Of a stretch of 64,000 bases of DNA, positions 52,328 to 60,777 are shown one piece after another. The DNA is from a bacterium HR15 (lineage in GTDB: Bacteria > Armatimonadota > Fimbriimonadia > Fimbriimonadales > GBS-DC). Location: assembly GCA_002898555.1 (NCBI GenBank), contig BEHR01000015.1:1-64000 (forward strand). The letters run 5' to 3'. Made by a program: the position numbers and the translations under genes. A model generated the notes under the pieces. That model searched no databases. It was given only the letters and a program-made list of their open reading frames with translations, and had not been told where the DNA came from. Position 1 is the stretch's first letter; each line of letters opens with the position of its first letter.

Positions 52328-53455
52328 ATGTTGAACCTGCGTGATGTATTCCCAAGAGGGCTGAGGGTATCCTCTTTTTCGATGAGGGAGCGGTTGGTAC
52401 TGATTGGCAAAAGCACAGCCGAGTTGCGTGCATGGATAGCCGAGCTGGGGGAGCCTGCTTATCGGGGCAACCAGCTCGCGACATGGATCTATCGCAAGGC
52501 GGCAGATCGGTTCGAGGTAATGACCGATCTGCCTGCCGCGTTGCGCACCCGCCTGAACGAGATAGCCTGCATTAGCCCCAACCGCATCGAAACCGTTCAG
52601 CGCTCACACGACGGCACCCTTAAGTGTTTGCTTGCGCTGCAAGATGAGCAGGTTATCGAGTGCGTGCTGCTACCTTATGAGGATCGCATTTCGGTCTGCC
52701 TTTCCACGCAGGTAGGCTGTGCGATGGGCTGTCGCTTCTGCGCCACGGCACAGGGCGGTTTCACACGCAATCTCACCGCGGGCGAAATTATCGACCAGTT
52801 GCTTCATCTGCAGCGACTCAGCGAGCAGCGCATCAGCCATGTGGTGCTGATGGGCATGGGGGAGCCACTGCTCAATCTGGAGAATGTGCTGGTGGCGATA
52901 CGGTTGATCCATGAAGAGGTCGGCATCAGCATGCGACGCATCACCCTTTCGACGGTCGGGATTGTGCCTAAAATCTACGCGCTGGCGGACCAAAAGTTGC
53001 CCCTTACGCTGGCAATCTCACTGCATGCACCCGACGATGAAACACGCGCCCGCATGATGCCTGTGAGCCGAAAGTGGAAAGTGGCGGATCTGCTGGAGGC
53101 AGCGCGCTACTATTTTGAGCGGACGGGGCGGCGCGTGACTTTTGAATATCTGTTGCTGCGCGGGGTGAACGATACACCGCGCCACGCGCGTATGCTGGCA
53201 GAACGGCTACGGGATTTGCCCTGCTTGGTGAACCTGATCCCGTTCAACTATGTGCCCACACCCGACAACTTTCAGCGCCCTGAGCCAGAGCGGGTGAAGG
53301 CGTTCCGCCAGGTTCTGGAGCAGGCGGGCATCCGCGTGACGCAGCGCGTGGAACGCGGGCATGAGATTGACGCCGCTTGTGGACAGTTGCGAGGAAAGCA
53401 TTTGGGCAAGCCGCTACGATTTGCCATGCGCCCCTCCCCAAACGCCCCCCTGTAG
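52328..53455 (+). CDS. rlmN: Radical SAM methyltransferase RlmN
   Basis: The 375-residue enzyme (or 357 if it starts at ATG 52382, which fits the family N terminus better) methylates C2 of A2503 in 23S rRNA and A37 in some tRNAs. The radical SAM cluster is 'CAMGCRFC'. 'GGFTRNLTAGEI', 'HVVLMGMGEPLLN' and 'SLHAPDDETRARMMPV' are RlmN blocks, and the catalytic second cysteine sits near the C terminus in 'IDAACGQLRG'. It is monocistronic, between the CRISPR leader and a large secreted protein. Confidence 0.94.
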   Translation: MLNLRDVFPRGLRVSSFSMRERLVLIGKSTAELRAWIAELGEPAYRGNQLATWIYRKAADRFEVMTDLPAALRTRLNEIACISPNRIETVQRSHDGTLKCLLALQDEQVIECVLLPYEDRISVCLSTQVGCAMGCRFCATAQGGFTRNLTAGEIIDQLLHLQRLSEQRISHVVLMGMGEPLLNLENVLVAIRLIHEEVGISMRRITLSTVGIVPKIYALADQKLPLTLAISLHAPDDETRARMMPVSRKWKVADLLEAARYYFERTGRRVTFEYLLLRGVNDTPRHARMLAERLRDLPCLVNLIPFNYVPTPDNFQRPEPERVKAFRQVLEQAGIRVTQRVERGHEIDAACGQLRGKHLGKPLRFAMRPSPNAPL

Positions 53456-53658
53456 CCCCCGCACACAGGGAAGTCCACTGGGTCGAAAAAGAAAATTTTG
53501 CACCCAGGTCTGCCCCTACACGCCAGGAGACTCGCCCTCCACGCCCCTCGCCCTCTAAGAGAGGGGCTGGGGGTGAGGGCTTTCGGTTCGCCGGGAGGCT
53601 CGCCCGCCAAGCGATTGGGAGAAAAATTTCAGACTGCCCTGCCGATAATCGGCACGGG
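53456..53658. repeat. Dispersed-repeat spacer between rlmN and the WD40 gene
   Basis: This carries the GAAAATTTTG motif (GGGTCGAAAAAGAAAATTTTG region at 53480-53500, nearly the same as 60110-60130), then TCTGCCCCTACACGCCAGGAG and the CCCCTCGCC...GAGAGGGGCTGGGG family. Reading frame extends across it, but these codons only translate repeats, so the next gene is taken to start at 53659. Confidence 0.65.
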
Positions 53659-56600
53659 ATGCGAATGACGCGGTGGCAACTTGCCTTTCTATGGAGTTCT
53701 CTGGTGGCGGTGAGTTGGGCGCAGAGCGATATCCTCTGGCGTCAGCCCATTCTCAGCGGTCAGGCGGTCGTCTACTCGCCCGACGGTCAGTATCTCGCAG
53801 CTGCGTCGCTGGGCGGGCAAATCGCCCTTTACCAAACGAGTAGTAATCGCCTCGTGCGCGTGCTGCGCGGCAACACAGCGCAGGTGAACGCGCTGGCATT
53901 CTCGCCTAATAGCCAGCTGCTGGCGTCCGCATGCGACGACGGTAAAGTGCGCCTCTATCAGGTCGCTACGGGTACGATGGTCAGAACGATCGATGCCCAT
54001 TCGGGTGCATCCCTTACCGTCGCGTTTTCACCTGATGGCAGCTTGCTGGCATCTGGGGGCACTGATAACAATGCCAAACTCTGGAACGCCAGCACGGGCG
54101 CAGCGGTACGCACGCTCAGCGGGCATAGTGCCTCTGTGGGGAGCCTCACCTTCTCGCCTGATGGTCAACGACTGGCAACGGGTGGGTGGGATGGTACGCT
54201 CCGTATCTGGCAGGTAAGCGACGGTGCCCTCCTTCAGAACATCGATGCCCATTCCGCCCCCATTTATGCCGTTGCCTGGTCGCCCGATGGCGCGACACTC
54301 GCCACAGGCAGCAGCGACTGGGACATCAAACTGTGGTCCGCCTCGGATGGCAGCTGGCAACGCACCTTGAGCGGGCATAGCGGTATGGTCAGCAGCCTTG
54401 CGTTTACGCCCGATGGTTCGCAGCTCATTTCGGGCAGCTGGGACGCGACCATTCGGGTGTGGAACTTTGTTGACGGGAGCCCGATTCGCACGCTGACTGG
54501 GCACACACGCGAGGTGTTGAGCCTTGCACTGGCGCCCGATGGGACACGGCTTGCTTCTGGCGGTGGAGAGCATGCGGTTCGCCTCTGGCGTGTGTCGGAC
54601 GGCACGGCGCAGGGGAGCCTTGCCGCGCCCGCCGATGCGGTGTATGGTGCGGGTTTTGTAGCGGGTGGCTCGGTCGTTTCCGCAGGTTTCGATGCTGTGC
54701 TCCGACGCTGGAACGCGAGCGATGGCAGTTTCCAGCAAGCCATCGCGCAGGATTCGCCCATTCTCGCCCTTGCCGTTTCACCTGATGGAACCCTCGTCGC
54801 GACGGGCGATTGGAACGGCAATATCTCTCTCCGTTCGATGCCCAGTGGCACGCTTGTGGGTCGGTGGAGTGCAGGCAGTGATGAGATCAAGTCGCTCGCC
54901 TTCGCGCCTAACGGTTCCGCCCTTGCCTCCGCCAGTATGGATGGCACGGTGCAGCTCTGGGCGGTGCCTGGGGGCACGCTGATTCGCACCTTATCGGGAC
55001 ATACGGGCGGCGCAACGGCGGTCGCCTTCTCTGCCGATGGCTCGCTGATTGCGACGGGCGATTCAGGTGGTGTTGTTCGGCTCTGGGACGCCAGCACAGG
55101 CAATCTGACCCGTACGATTAATGCGCATGGGGAATATATTACCGCCCTCGCGTTCTCGCCCAGTGGAGCCCGCCTCGCCACCAGCAGCACGGATAGCACC
55201 GCACGCCTCTGGGATGTTGCCACCGGCACGGAGGTCATCACGCTCCCTCATCCCGATGTGGTCTCGCGCGTGGCGTACACACCGGATGGTTCGCTGCTTC
55301 TCACAACGAGCTGGGATGGCGCGGTGCGCGTGTGGAACGCCGGCACAGGTGCGTTCCATAGCCAGCTGAACGCGCACGATATGCCCATCCACGCGCTTGC
55401 CATCTCACCTGACGGTCAGACAATGCTCACAGGTGGTGAGGATGGGCTGGTCTATGCGTGGGTGTCGGGACCGCCCAATCAGCCGCCCGACACGCCTGTG
55501 TTAATCAGCCCCGATAACAACGCCCGCCTCACGGGGCGTACTCCTACCTTCCAGATTCAGGCGAGTGACCCCAACGGCGATCGTGTACAAGTCACTTTAG
55601 AAATTACCGCGAGTGACAACCGCACGCACACCTATCAATCTCACTGGGTGGACAGCGGCACGACCGTTTCTATCGACATCCCGGCGGGCCAGCCGCTGGC
55701 ACCGGGCAGCTACACCTGGCGTGCACGGGCGACCGATGAGCGCGGTGCTTCCGGCGGCTGGAGCCAATCGCGCATACTCACGATCGCGAATCAGGTGCCG
55801 GGCAAACCCGTCATTTTGGAGCCTGCCGATAATGCGACCGTTACCCCCACGCCCACTTTCCGCCTGCGCTTGAGCGATCCCGATAACGACCCTGTACGCG
55901 CCGTGATCGAGATCACAGGCAACAATCAGACGCTGAGCTTCGATACGCAGCAGGTTAACAGTGGGAACGAAGTCAGTTTCACCGTGCCGCAGTCGCAGGC
56001 GTTGGCACCTGGCAACTACACTTGGCGTGCCAAGACGCTGGATCTGCACGGAGGCGACAGCGGCTGGACAGACACGCGCCGCTTCATCGTGCCCCAGCCC
56101 AGCCAACCGCCCGAGATCCCTGTGCTCATTAGCCCGTCTGATGGCAGCACCGTCACGCCCACTCCTACCTTCCGCGTGCGGCTGAGCGACCCGAATAGCG
56201 ACACGGTGAAAGCGATTATCGAAATCACCTCTCAGCCATCGGGCACGACGCGCACCCTCGAAACAGGCTTCGTTGCGAGTGGTTCGGAGGCGAGCGTCGC
56301 TATTCCCACTTCACAGCCGCTGAGCGCGGGCAGCTACACATGGCGTGCGCGGGCACAGGATAGTACAGGCAACTTTAGTGTCTGGAGTGGCATCTTCACC
56401 TTTACTGTGTCCGCCACGAACCGTCCACCCGATACGCCGGTGATGCTGGAGCCTGCCGATAATGCGACCGTTACCTCCACGCCCACCTTCCGCCTGCGCT
56501 TGAGCGACCCAGATGGCGACCCTGTAAGCGCAACGATCGAGATTACACCCCCATCTGGTCTGCCGTTCGAATACACAACCCAGAGTGTTGCCAGCGGCAA

Positions 56601-58353
56601 CGAGGTGAGCTTTACTGTGCCCACTGCGCTGGAGCCTGGGGCATATACCTGGCGTGCGCGGGCGCGAGACAGCCAGAACGCGCTGAGCGATTGGAGCGCA
56701 CCGACACGCTTCACGGTGCCTGAACCGGATGTTCCGCCCAGCGCGCCCGAACTCATCAGCCCAGCGAATGGCGCGTACACTTCACGCACGCCCGTTTTCC
56801 GTCTGAAAGCGACCGACCCTGGGGGGCAACCTGTCTCCTTCGAGATTAAAGTGAGCGCAGGCTCCCAAACGCTGACCTTCACCACCGACCAGGTGCCCAG
56901 CGGAACGACGCTTGCCTTCCCCGTGCCTGATTCACAGCCGCTGCCCATCGGCGCGATTACCTGGCAGGCGCGCGCATGCGATGTATCGGGCAACCTCGGC
57001 AACTGGAGCAGTACACGCACACTGAATGTATTGGGTGAAGTGCCACGCACGCTGCAAGGTGTACAGACCTTCGCGCTCAGCTTGCGCCCCAGTGCGAGCG
57101 ACCCCAATTCACTCGGTCTGAACGGCACCATCCTGATGCGCTGGAACGCCACCGCGCAGCAATACGCCAGTGTGAGCCAGTTGCAGCCCGGTGAGGGCTA
57201 TTTCGTCAAGGCGACCAGCCCTGTCCGACCCGATCTGCAAGGCGAATCGATCACGGGCGAGATCGTGCTGTTGCTTCAGCCCGGCTGGAACCTTATTGCG
57301 AACCCCTCGCTGACGCCCATCGCATGGGATTTAGACACGGTTCAGGTACAGCGTGGCAGCGAGCGCACAAGCCTGCGCGAGGCGCAACAAGCTGGCTGGA
57401 TCGACGACTACCTGTGGACATGGCAACAGAACCCGAACGACCCCATGCACGGGCAATATGCGCTGGTGTATGATGCGCAGGAGCTACCGGGAGTGCTCAG
57501 CGAGTTGGAACCGTGGCGCGCTTACTGGATTTTGGCGCGTGAAGAGTGCGAGTTGGTGCTGAACGCGAGCGGGCGCGGACGCGCCACACGTTTCACCAGA
57601 GAAGAAAATTTTGGAAATAGGCGCAACCGAAGCGCATGGGCACTCCACATCGAAGCGATTCGTGCGGACGGCTCCAGTAACGCGGTCTGGATTGGCGTAT
57701 CGGGCGGGCGTGCGGTGATGGCAAGCCCTGCGCCGGAGCCGCCTGAAAATGCGTCACCCGTGCAGCTGCGCCTGCGTCGCAGTGAGGGCTACTTCGCCAC
57801 CGACCTGCGTGCCGAGTTCGGACGAAGCACGCGCTGGCTACTGGAAGTGGAGGTCGCGCCCGGCACGCAGCCTCAGCCCATCACGCTGCGCGTGGGCAAC
57901 CTGTTGCGCCTGCCTCACAGAGTGAACCTCGCACTGGTGGACGAGCGCACAGGAACACGCCGTCCTCTCCATGCCGCTGGCTCCTTCACCTTCACGGCGC
58001 CGGCGTCAGGAGGCGTCTACCGCTTCAGGATAGAGCCCATCGCCAGCCACGCGCTGCTACGCGTGCTGAATCCAACCGTGCAGGGCGGACGCGGCACTGG
58101 GCAAGCCTTCACGCTCCACTTTACGCTCACCGCAGAGGCACGCCTGCAGGTGCAGATTCGTGCAGGTGGACGCATTCTCCGCACGCTGAGCGATTATCGC
58201 TCGCGCAGCGCAGGACCACAACAGTTCCTCTGGGACGGGCGGGACGATAACGGCGTGCGTTTACCCCCCGGTCAATATCTGGCGGAAATCGTGGCGATGA
58301 GTGAGGACGGTCAAATCGCCCGCGCCGCCATACCGATTGTTATGACAAGATAG
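53659..58353 (+). CDS. Giant secreted WD40 beta-propeller and Ig-like repeat protein
   Basis: The 1564-residue protein starts at ATG 53659, followed by a signal peptide ('WQLAFLWSSLVAVSWAQ'). Residues about 30-605 are about 14 WD40 repeats (LAFSPDG...LASGG...VRLW pattern), enough for two propellers. Residues about 610-1125 hold five Ig/FN3-like repeats sharing 'PPDTPVLISPDNNARLTGRTPTF' and 'PGSYTWRARA' blocks. The remainder has an unknown region and a FlgD-like C-terminal Ig domain ('FLWDGRDDNGVRLPPGQYLAEIVA'). It is an exported or surface-associated binding or scaffold protein. The earlier in-frame start near 53377 runs through rlmN and repeats and is rejected. Confidence 0.88.
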   Translation: MRMTRWQLAFLWSSLVAVSWAQSDILWRQPILSGQAVVYSPDGQYLAAASLGGQIALYQTSSNRLVRVLRGNTAQVNALAFSPNSQLLASACDDGKVRLYQVATGTMVRTIDAHSGASLTVAFSPDGSLLASGGTDNNAKLWNASTGAAVRTLSGHSASVGSLTFSPDGQRLATGGWDGTLRIWQVSDGALLQNIDAHSAPIYAVAWSPDGATLATGSSDWDIKLWSASDGSWQRTLSGHSGMVSSLAFTPDGSQLISGSWDATIRVWNFVDGSPIRTLTGHTREVLSLALAPDGTRLASGGGEHAVRLWRVSDGTAQGSLAAPADAVYGAGFVAGGSVVSAGFDAVLRRWNASDGSFQQAIAQDSPILALAVSPDGTLVATGDWNGNISLRSMPSGTLVGRWSAGSDEIKSLAFAPNGSALASASMDGTVQLWAVPGGTLIRTLSGHTGGATAVAFSADGSLIATGDSGGVVRLWDASTGNLTRTINAHGEYITALAFSPSGARLATSSTDSTARLWDVATGTEVITLPHPDVVSRVAYTPDGSLLLTTSWDGAVRVWNAGTGAFHSQLNAHDMPIHALAISPDGQTMLTGGEDGLVYAWVSGPPNQPPDTPVLISPDNNARLTGRTPTFQIQASDPNGDRVQVTLEITASDNRTHTYQSHWVDSGTTVSIDIPAGQPLAPGSYTWRARATDERGASGGWSQSRILTIANQVPGKPVILEPADNATVTPTPTFRLRLSDPDNDPVRAVIEITGNNQTLSFDTQQVNSGNEVSFTVPQSQALAPGNYTWRAKTLDLHGGDSGWTDTRRFIVPQPSQPPEIPVLISPSDGSTVTPTPTFRVRLSDPNSDTVKAIIEITSQPSGTTRTLETGFVASGSEASVAIPTSQPLSAGSYTWRARAQDSTGNFSVWSGIFTFTVSATNRPPDTPVMLEPADNATVTSTPTFRLRLSDPDGDPVSATIEITPPSGLPFEYTTQSVASGNEVSFTVPTALEPGAYTWRARARDSQNALSDWSAPTRFTVPEPDVPPSAPELISPANGAYTSRTPVFRLKATDPGGQPVSFEIKVSAGSQTLTFTTDQVPSGTTLAFPVPDSQPLPIGAITWQARACDVSGNLGNWSSTRTLNVLGEVPRTLQGVQTFALSLRPSASDPNSLGLNGTILMRWNATAQQYASVSQLQPGEGYFVKATSPVRPDLQGESITGEIVLLLQPGWNLIANPSLTPIAWDLDTVQVQRGSERTSLREAQQAGWIDDYLWTWQQNPNDPMHGQYALVYDAQELPGVLSELEPWRAYWILAREECELVLNASGRGRATRFTREENFGNRRNRSAWALHIEAIRADGSSNAVWIGVSGGRAVMASPAPEPPENASPVQLRLRRSEGYFATDLRAEFGRSTRWLLEVEVAPGTQPQPITLRVGNLLRLPHRVNLALVDERTGTRRPLHAAGSFTFTAPASGGVYRFRIEPIASHALLRVLNPTVQGGRGTGQAFTLHFTLTAEARLQVQIRAGGRILRTLSDYRSRSAGPQQFLWDGRDDNGVRLPPGQYLAEIVAMSEDGQIARAAIPIVMTR

Positions 58354-58366
58354 GCAGGAGAGAGCG

Positions 58367-58816
58367 ATGCGCACCATCGAAAAGTATGCACTGTTCGGGC
58401 TAAGCATGATAGCCGCCGTGCTGGTGCTGGCATGCGGAGGCGGTGGGGGTGGTGGAGGCGGAGGGAGCGGCACGCTGGACACCACTCCACCGACCATCAG
58501 TTCGCTTGCCGTCTCACCCAGCCTGCTCACGGTCGGTACCCAGGCGCAAATTAATGCCACTGTCACCGATGTCGATAGCGGAGTGCAGGCAGTGGTTGCC
58601 ATCGTGACCTATCCTGACAATACGCAAGCGAGCGTGACGCTCAGCGCGTCGGGCAACGGCTCCACCTACACAGGCACCTTTACCGCTCAGTGGACCCCCT
58701 CGGGGGCAAGCGCGAACGTGCGCGTGCAACTGCGGGTTATTGACCGCGCGGGCAATGAAGCGCGCAGCGAAATCAGTGTGCGCACAGCGGGTCTACCCCC
58801 CTCGCCCCCATTCTAA
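58367..58816 (+). CDS. Ig-like lipoprotein with polyglycine linker
   Basis: The 149-residue protein has a lipoprotein signal ending in lipobox 'LVLAC' with Cys at about 24, a run of ten glycines as a flexible tether, and one beta-sandwich domain ('TPPTISSLAVSPSLLTVGTQAQINATVTDVDSGVQ...YTGTFTAQWTPSG'). It lies 13 nt after the WD40 giant and is likely its surface partner. Confidence 0.82.
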   Translation: MRTIEKYALFGLSMIAAVLVLACGGGGGGGGGGSGTLDTTPPTISSLAVSPSLLTVGTQAQINATVTDVDSGVQAVVAIVTYPDNTQASVTLSASGNGSTYTGTFTAQWTPSGASANVRVQLRVIDRAGNEARSEISVRTAGLPPSPPF

Positions 58817-58891
58817 AACCTCTTAGGCGAGTAACGAATGGCGAATGGCGGGTAGGTTCTACGCACTACTCGCCTAACAGGTACAATCTTT
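58817..58891. repeat. Repeat unit and -10 box before the glycosyltransferase
   Basis: A copy of the GGCGAGTAACGAATGGCG...CTACTCGCC dispersed repeat occupies about 58825-58875. TACAAT (58882-58887) follows, ending only 4 or 7 nt before the two possible ATG starts of the next gene. Confidence 0.5.
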
Positions 58892-59809
58892 ATGATGAGC
58901 CGTCCCAGGGTCAGTGTATTGATACCCAGCTATAACCATGCGCGCTTCCTGCCCGCCACCTTGCAGAGCGTGTTCGACCAGACCTTCACCGATTATGAGG
59001 TGGTCGTGGTGGATGACGGCAGCACCGATGGTTCGGTGGAGTTGCTACGCTGCTATGGGGAGCGTATACGCCTCTTTACGCAGCCGAATCGCGGCACCTA
59101 TCCCACACTTAACCGTTGCATTGCCGAATCGCGTGGGCGCTACTTGGCAATTCTGAACTCGGATGACCTCTGGGCGCCCACCAAGCTGGAGAAACAGGTT
59201 GCCCTTCTGGACACGCAGCCACAGGTCGGGCTGGTGCATACGGATGGACGGTTCATCGATGCAGAGGGCAAGATGCTCTCCGGCAATCCGCTGGGCTTCG
59301 AATGGCCCCGCACGCCATCAGGCAACATCATCGAGGCGCTGGTGCGCTGCAATAAAATCATTGCTTCCTCGGTGATGGTACGCCGTGAGTGCTTCGACCG
59401 GCTGGGTGGCTTCCGTGAGGATTTATTTGGTTCTGGCGACTGGGAGATGTGGTTCCGCATCGCGCTGGAGTACGACATCGCCTTCATCGACGAGCCGCTC
59501 ACTTTCTATCGGGTGCATGGCGCGAACGCCTCGTTCCAGCATCGTCGTGTGTATGAGGATGATGTGCGCGTGCGGGAGCAGACCATTCATGCCAACGAGG
59601 CGCGCCTGTGGCAACGGGCGACCAGCCGGCATGCGATGCGCCTTGCACTAGCGCACTCCTACGCTTGTCTGGGCACGGAATACGCGCTGTTAGGGGACCG
59701 TCGCAGGGCGTGTCGGGCATATTGGCAATCACTGCGGCTCTATCCGCTGCGCCTGAAGAGCCTGTTGCGGCTCGCGCTCACGCTCCTGCCCATCCGCCCA
59801 CCACTTTAG
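58892..59809 (+). CDS. Family 2 glycosyltransferase
   Basis: A 305-residue GT-A fold enzyme. 'RVSVLIPSYNHARFLPATLQSVFDQTF' and 'VVVDDGSTDGSVELL' bind the sugar nucleotide, 'AILNSDDLWAPTKLEKQ' holds the metal DxD-type motif, and 'FGSGDWEMWFRIALEYDIAFID' the catalytic acidic block. The C terminus has helices but no clear membrane span. It is likely to build a surface polysaccharide; substrate unknown. It starts at ATG 58892 or 58895. Confidence 0.92.
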   Translation: MMSRPRVSVLIPSYNHARFLPATLQSVFDQTFTDYEVVVVDDGSTDGSVELLRCYGERIRLFTQPNRGTYPTLNRCIAESRGRYLAILNSDDLWAPTKLEKQVALLDTQPQVGLVHTDGRFIDAEGKMLSGNPLGFEWPRTPSGNIIEALVRCNKIIASSVMVRRECFDRLGGFREDLFGSGDWEMWFRIALEYDIAFIDEPLTFYRVHGANASFQHRRVYEDDVRVREQTIHANEARLWQRATSRHAMRLALAHSYACLGTEYALLGDRRRACRAYWQSLRLYPLRLKSLLRLALTLLPIRPPL

Positions 59810-59837
59810 ACGAGTTCGAACTATCGATTCATCGTCT

Positions 59838-59964
59838 GTTTCAATCCCTCACAGGTAGGCTAAAAACGGGGCAGGCACTAAAAACGGGGCAGGCACGGGG
59901 GCCTGCCCCTACTGTGGTTGCTTTCAATTCCTCACTTTCAATCCCTCACAGGGAGGCTAAAAAC
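59838..59964 (-). CRISPR. Decayed second CRISPR locus
   Basis: 59838-59867 is a perfect copy of the 30-bp repeat. 59935-59964 is a copy with two changes. Between them 59921-59934 is a truncated copy, and the space holds two tandem CTAAAAACGGGGCAGGCAC units plus a GGGGCAGGC...GCCTGCCCC hairpin of a dispersed repeat. No promoter for it is visible, so it is probably dead or a landing relic. Confidence 0.75.
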
Positions 59965-60006
59965 GCAACCCCCACACGGGGGGTCAGCCACCCCGCTGAA
60001 CTCAAA
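59965..60006 (-). repeat. Second copy of the CRISPR leader end
   Basis: These 42 nt match the leader at 51749-51790 at 39 positions, and the similarity stops abruptly beyond 60006. The promoter half of the leader is missing. Confidence 0.85.
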
Positions 60007-60031
60007 TGGGAAAACCATCTACGCCATCATC

Positions 60032-60130
60032 CAAAATTTTCTTTTCCGGGGTAGCCCAAAATTTTTTCTCTGGGGTACCCGTCTGGGTCAGAGAAAAAAT
60101 TTTGCTTCTGGGTCGGAAAAGAAAATTTTG
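60032..60130. repeat. Nested long inverted repeats rich in AAAATTTT
   Basis: Outer arms of 17 bp (60032-60048 with 60114-60130, CAAAATTTTCTTTTCCG) enclose inner arms of 14-15 bp (60058-60071 with 60090-60103, AAAATTTTTTCTCT). The folded element would be an extended hairpin of about 100 nt. Similar AAAGAAAATTTTG half-arms lie at 53486-53500 and inside the WD40 gene near 57603. It may be a mobile repeat, a cruciform or a transcript end signal upstream of the tRNA operon. Confidence 0.75.
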
Positions 60131-60187
60131 TGGTTGGGTAGGGTAATTTTGTGTGTTGTGTGTGGGTGGTGATTGCCTACGCGAATT

Positions 60188-60242
60188 TTCGAACACCCTC
60201 CTCCACCCCCCTTGACAAACCCTGCAGGGGATGTGGTATAAT
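60188..60242 (+). promoter_or_regulatory. tRNA-operon promoter with TTCGAACACCCTC box
   Basis: TTGACA (60212-60217) and TATAAT (60237-60242) are separated by 19 nt. The upstream TTCGAACACCCTC box lies at 60188-60200, here 11 nt before the -35 rather than 8. This is the fourth such promoter in the window and feeds the tRNA operon. Confidence 0.75.
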
Positions 60243-60254
60243 AGGGACGCTCGG

Positions 60255-60303
60255 CAAAATCCCTCTTTAGGGATGCCCATGCGGGCGCGAGAGAGGGATT
60301 TTG
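60255..60303 (+). other. Hairpin leader of the tRNA operon
   Basis: CAAAATCCCTCT (60255-60266) pairs with AGAGGGATTTTG (60292-60303), a 12-bp perfect stem enclosing about 25 nt. It lies between the promoter and the first tRNA and could be an RNase processing site or an attenuator. Confidence 0.55.
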
Positions 60304-60311
60304 GGTACGCC

Positions 60312-60387
60312 GGGCGAATAGCTCAGCTGGGAGAGCGCTTCCCTTACAAGGAAGAGGTCGCAGGTTCGAGTCCTGCTTCGCCCACCA
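60312..60387 (+). tRNA. tRNA-Val (anticodon TAC)
   Basis: 76 nt with an acceptor stem GGGCGAA/TTCGCCC, a D-arm, an anticodon loop CTTACAA, a T-arm with TTCGAGT and an encoded CCA end. First of five tRNA genes behind one promoter. Confidence 0.95.
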
Positions 60388-60404
60388 GCGGCTTGAGCGG
60401 GGCG

Positions 60405-60482
60405 GGGGCTGTAGCTCAGCCAGGTTAGAGCGCCAGCCTGTCACGCTGGAGGTCGCGGGTTCAAGTCCCGTCAGCCCCGCCA
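60405..60482 (+). tRNA. tRNA-Asp (anticodon GTC)
   Basis: 78 nt; acceptor GGGGCTG/CAGCCCC, anticodon loop CTGTCAC, T-loop TTCAAGT, CCA encoded. Confidence 0.95.
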
Positions 60483-60489
60483 GATGCAT

Positions 60490-60564
60490 GCCGGGGTAGC
60501 TCAGCGGTAGAGCACTGGACTGAAAATCCAGGTGTCGTCGGTTCGACTCCGACCCCCGGCACCA
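60490..60564 (+). tRNA. tRNA-Phe (anticodon GAA)
   Basis: 75 nt; acceptor GCCGGGG/CCCCGGC, anticodon loop CTGAAAA, T-loop TTCGACT, CCA encoded. Confidence 0.95.
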
Positions 60565-60566
60565 TC

Positions 60567-60652
60567 GGGCGAGTGGTGGAACTGGTAGACACGCCAGACT
60601 TAGGATCTGGTGGGGACAACCCGTGGGAGTTCGAGTCTCCCCTCGCCCACCA
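60567..60652 (+). tRNA. tRNA-Leu (anticodon TAG)
   Basis: 86 nt with a class II long variable arm (TGGGGACAACCCGT); acceptor GGGCGAG/CTCGCCC, anticodon loop CTTAGGA, CCA encoded. It begins two nt after the tRNA-Phe CCA, so processing must separate them. Confidence 0.95.
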
Positions 60653-60682
60653 ATCTATCGGGTATAATCGAAAACGAGATGA

Positions 60683-60758
<76 letters not shown>

Positions 60759-60777
60759 CTTCTTATGAGGCATAACG

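Noticed and set aside
53377-53658. N-terminal extension of the WD40 protein
   Set aside because: The extra codons overlap rlmN and then translate dispersed repeats; a proper signal peptide starts at 53659.
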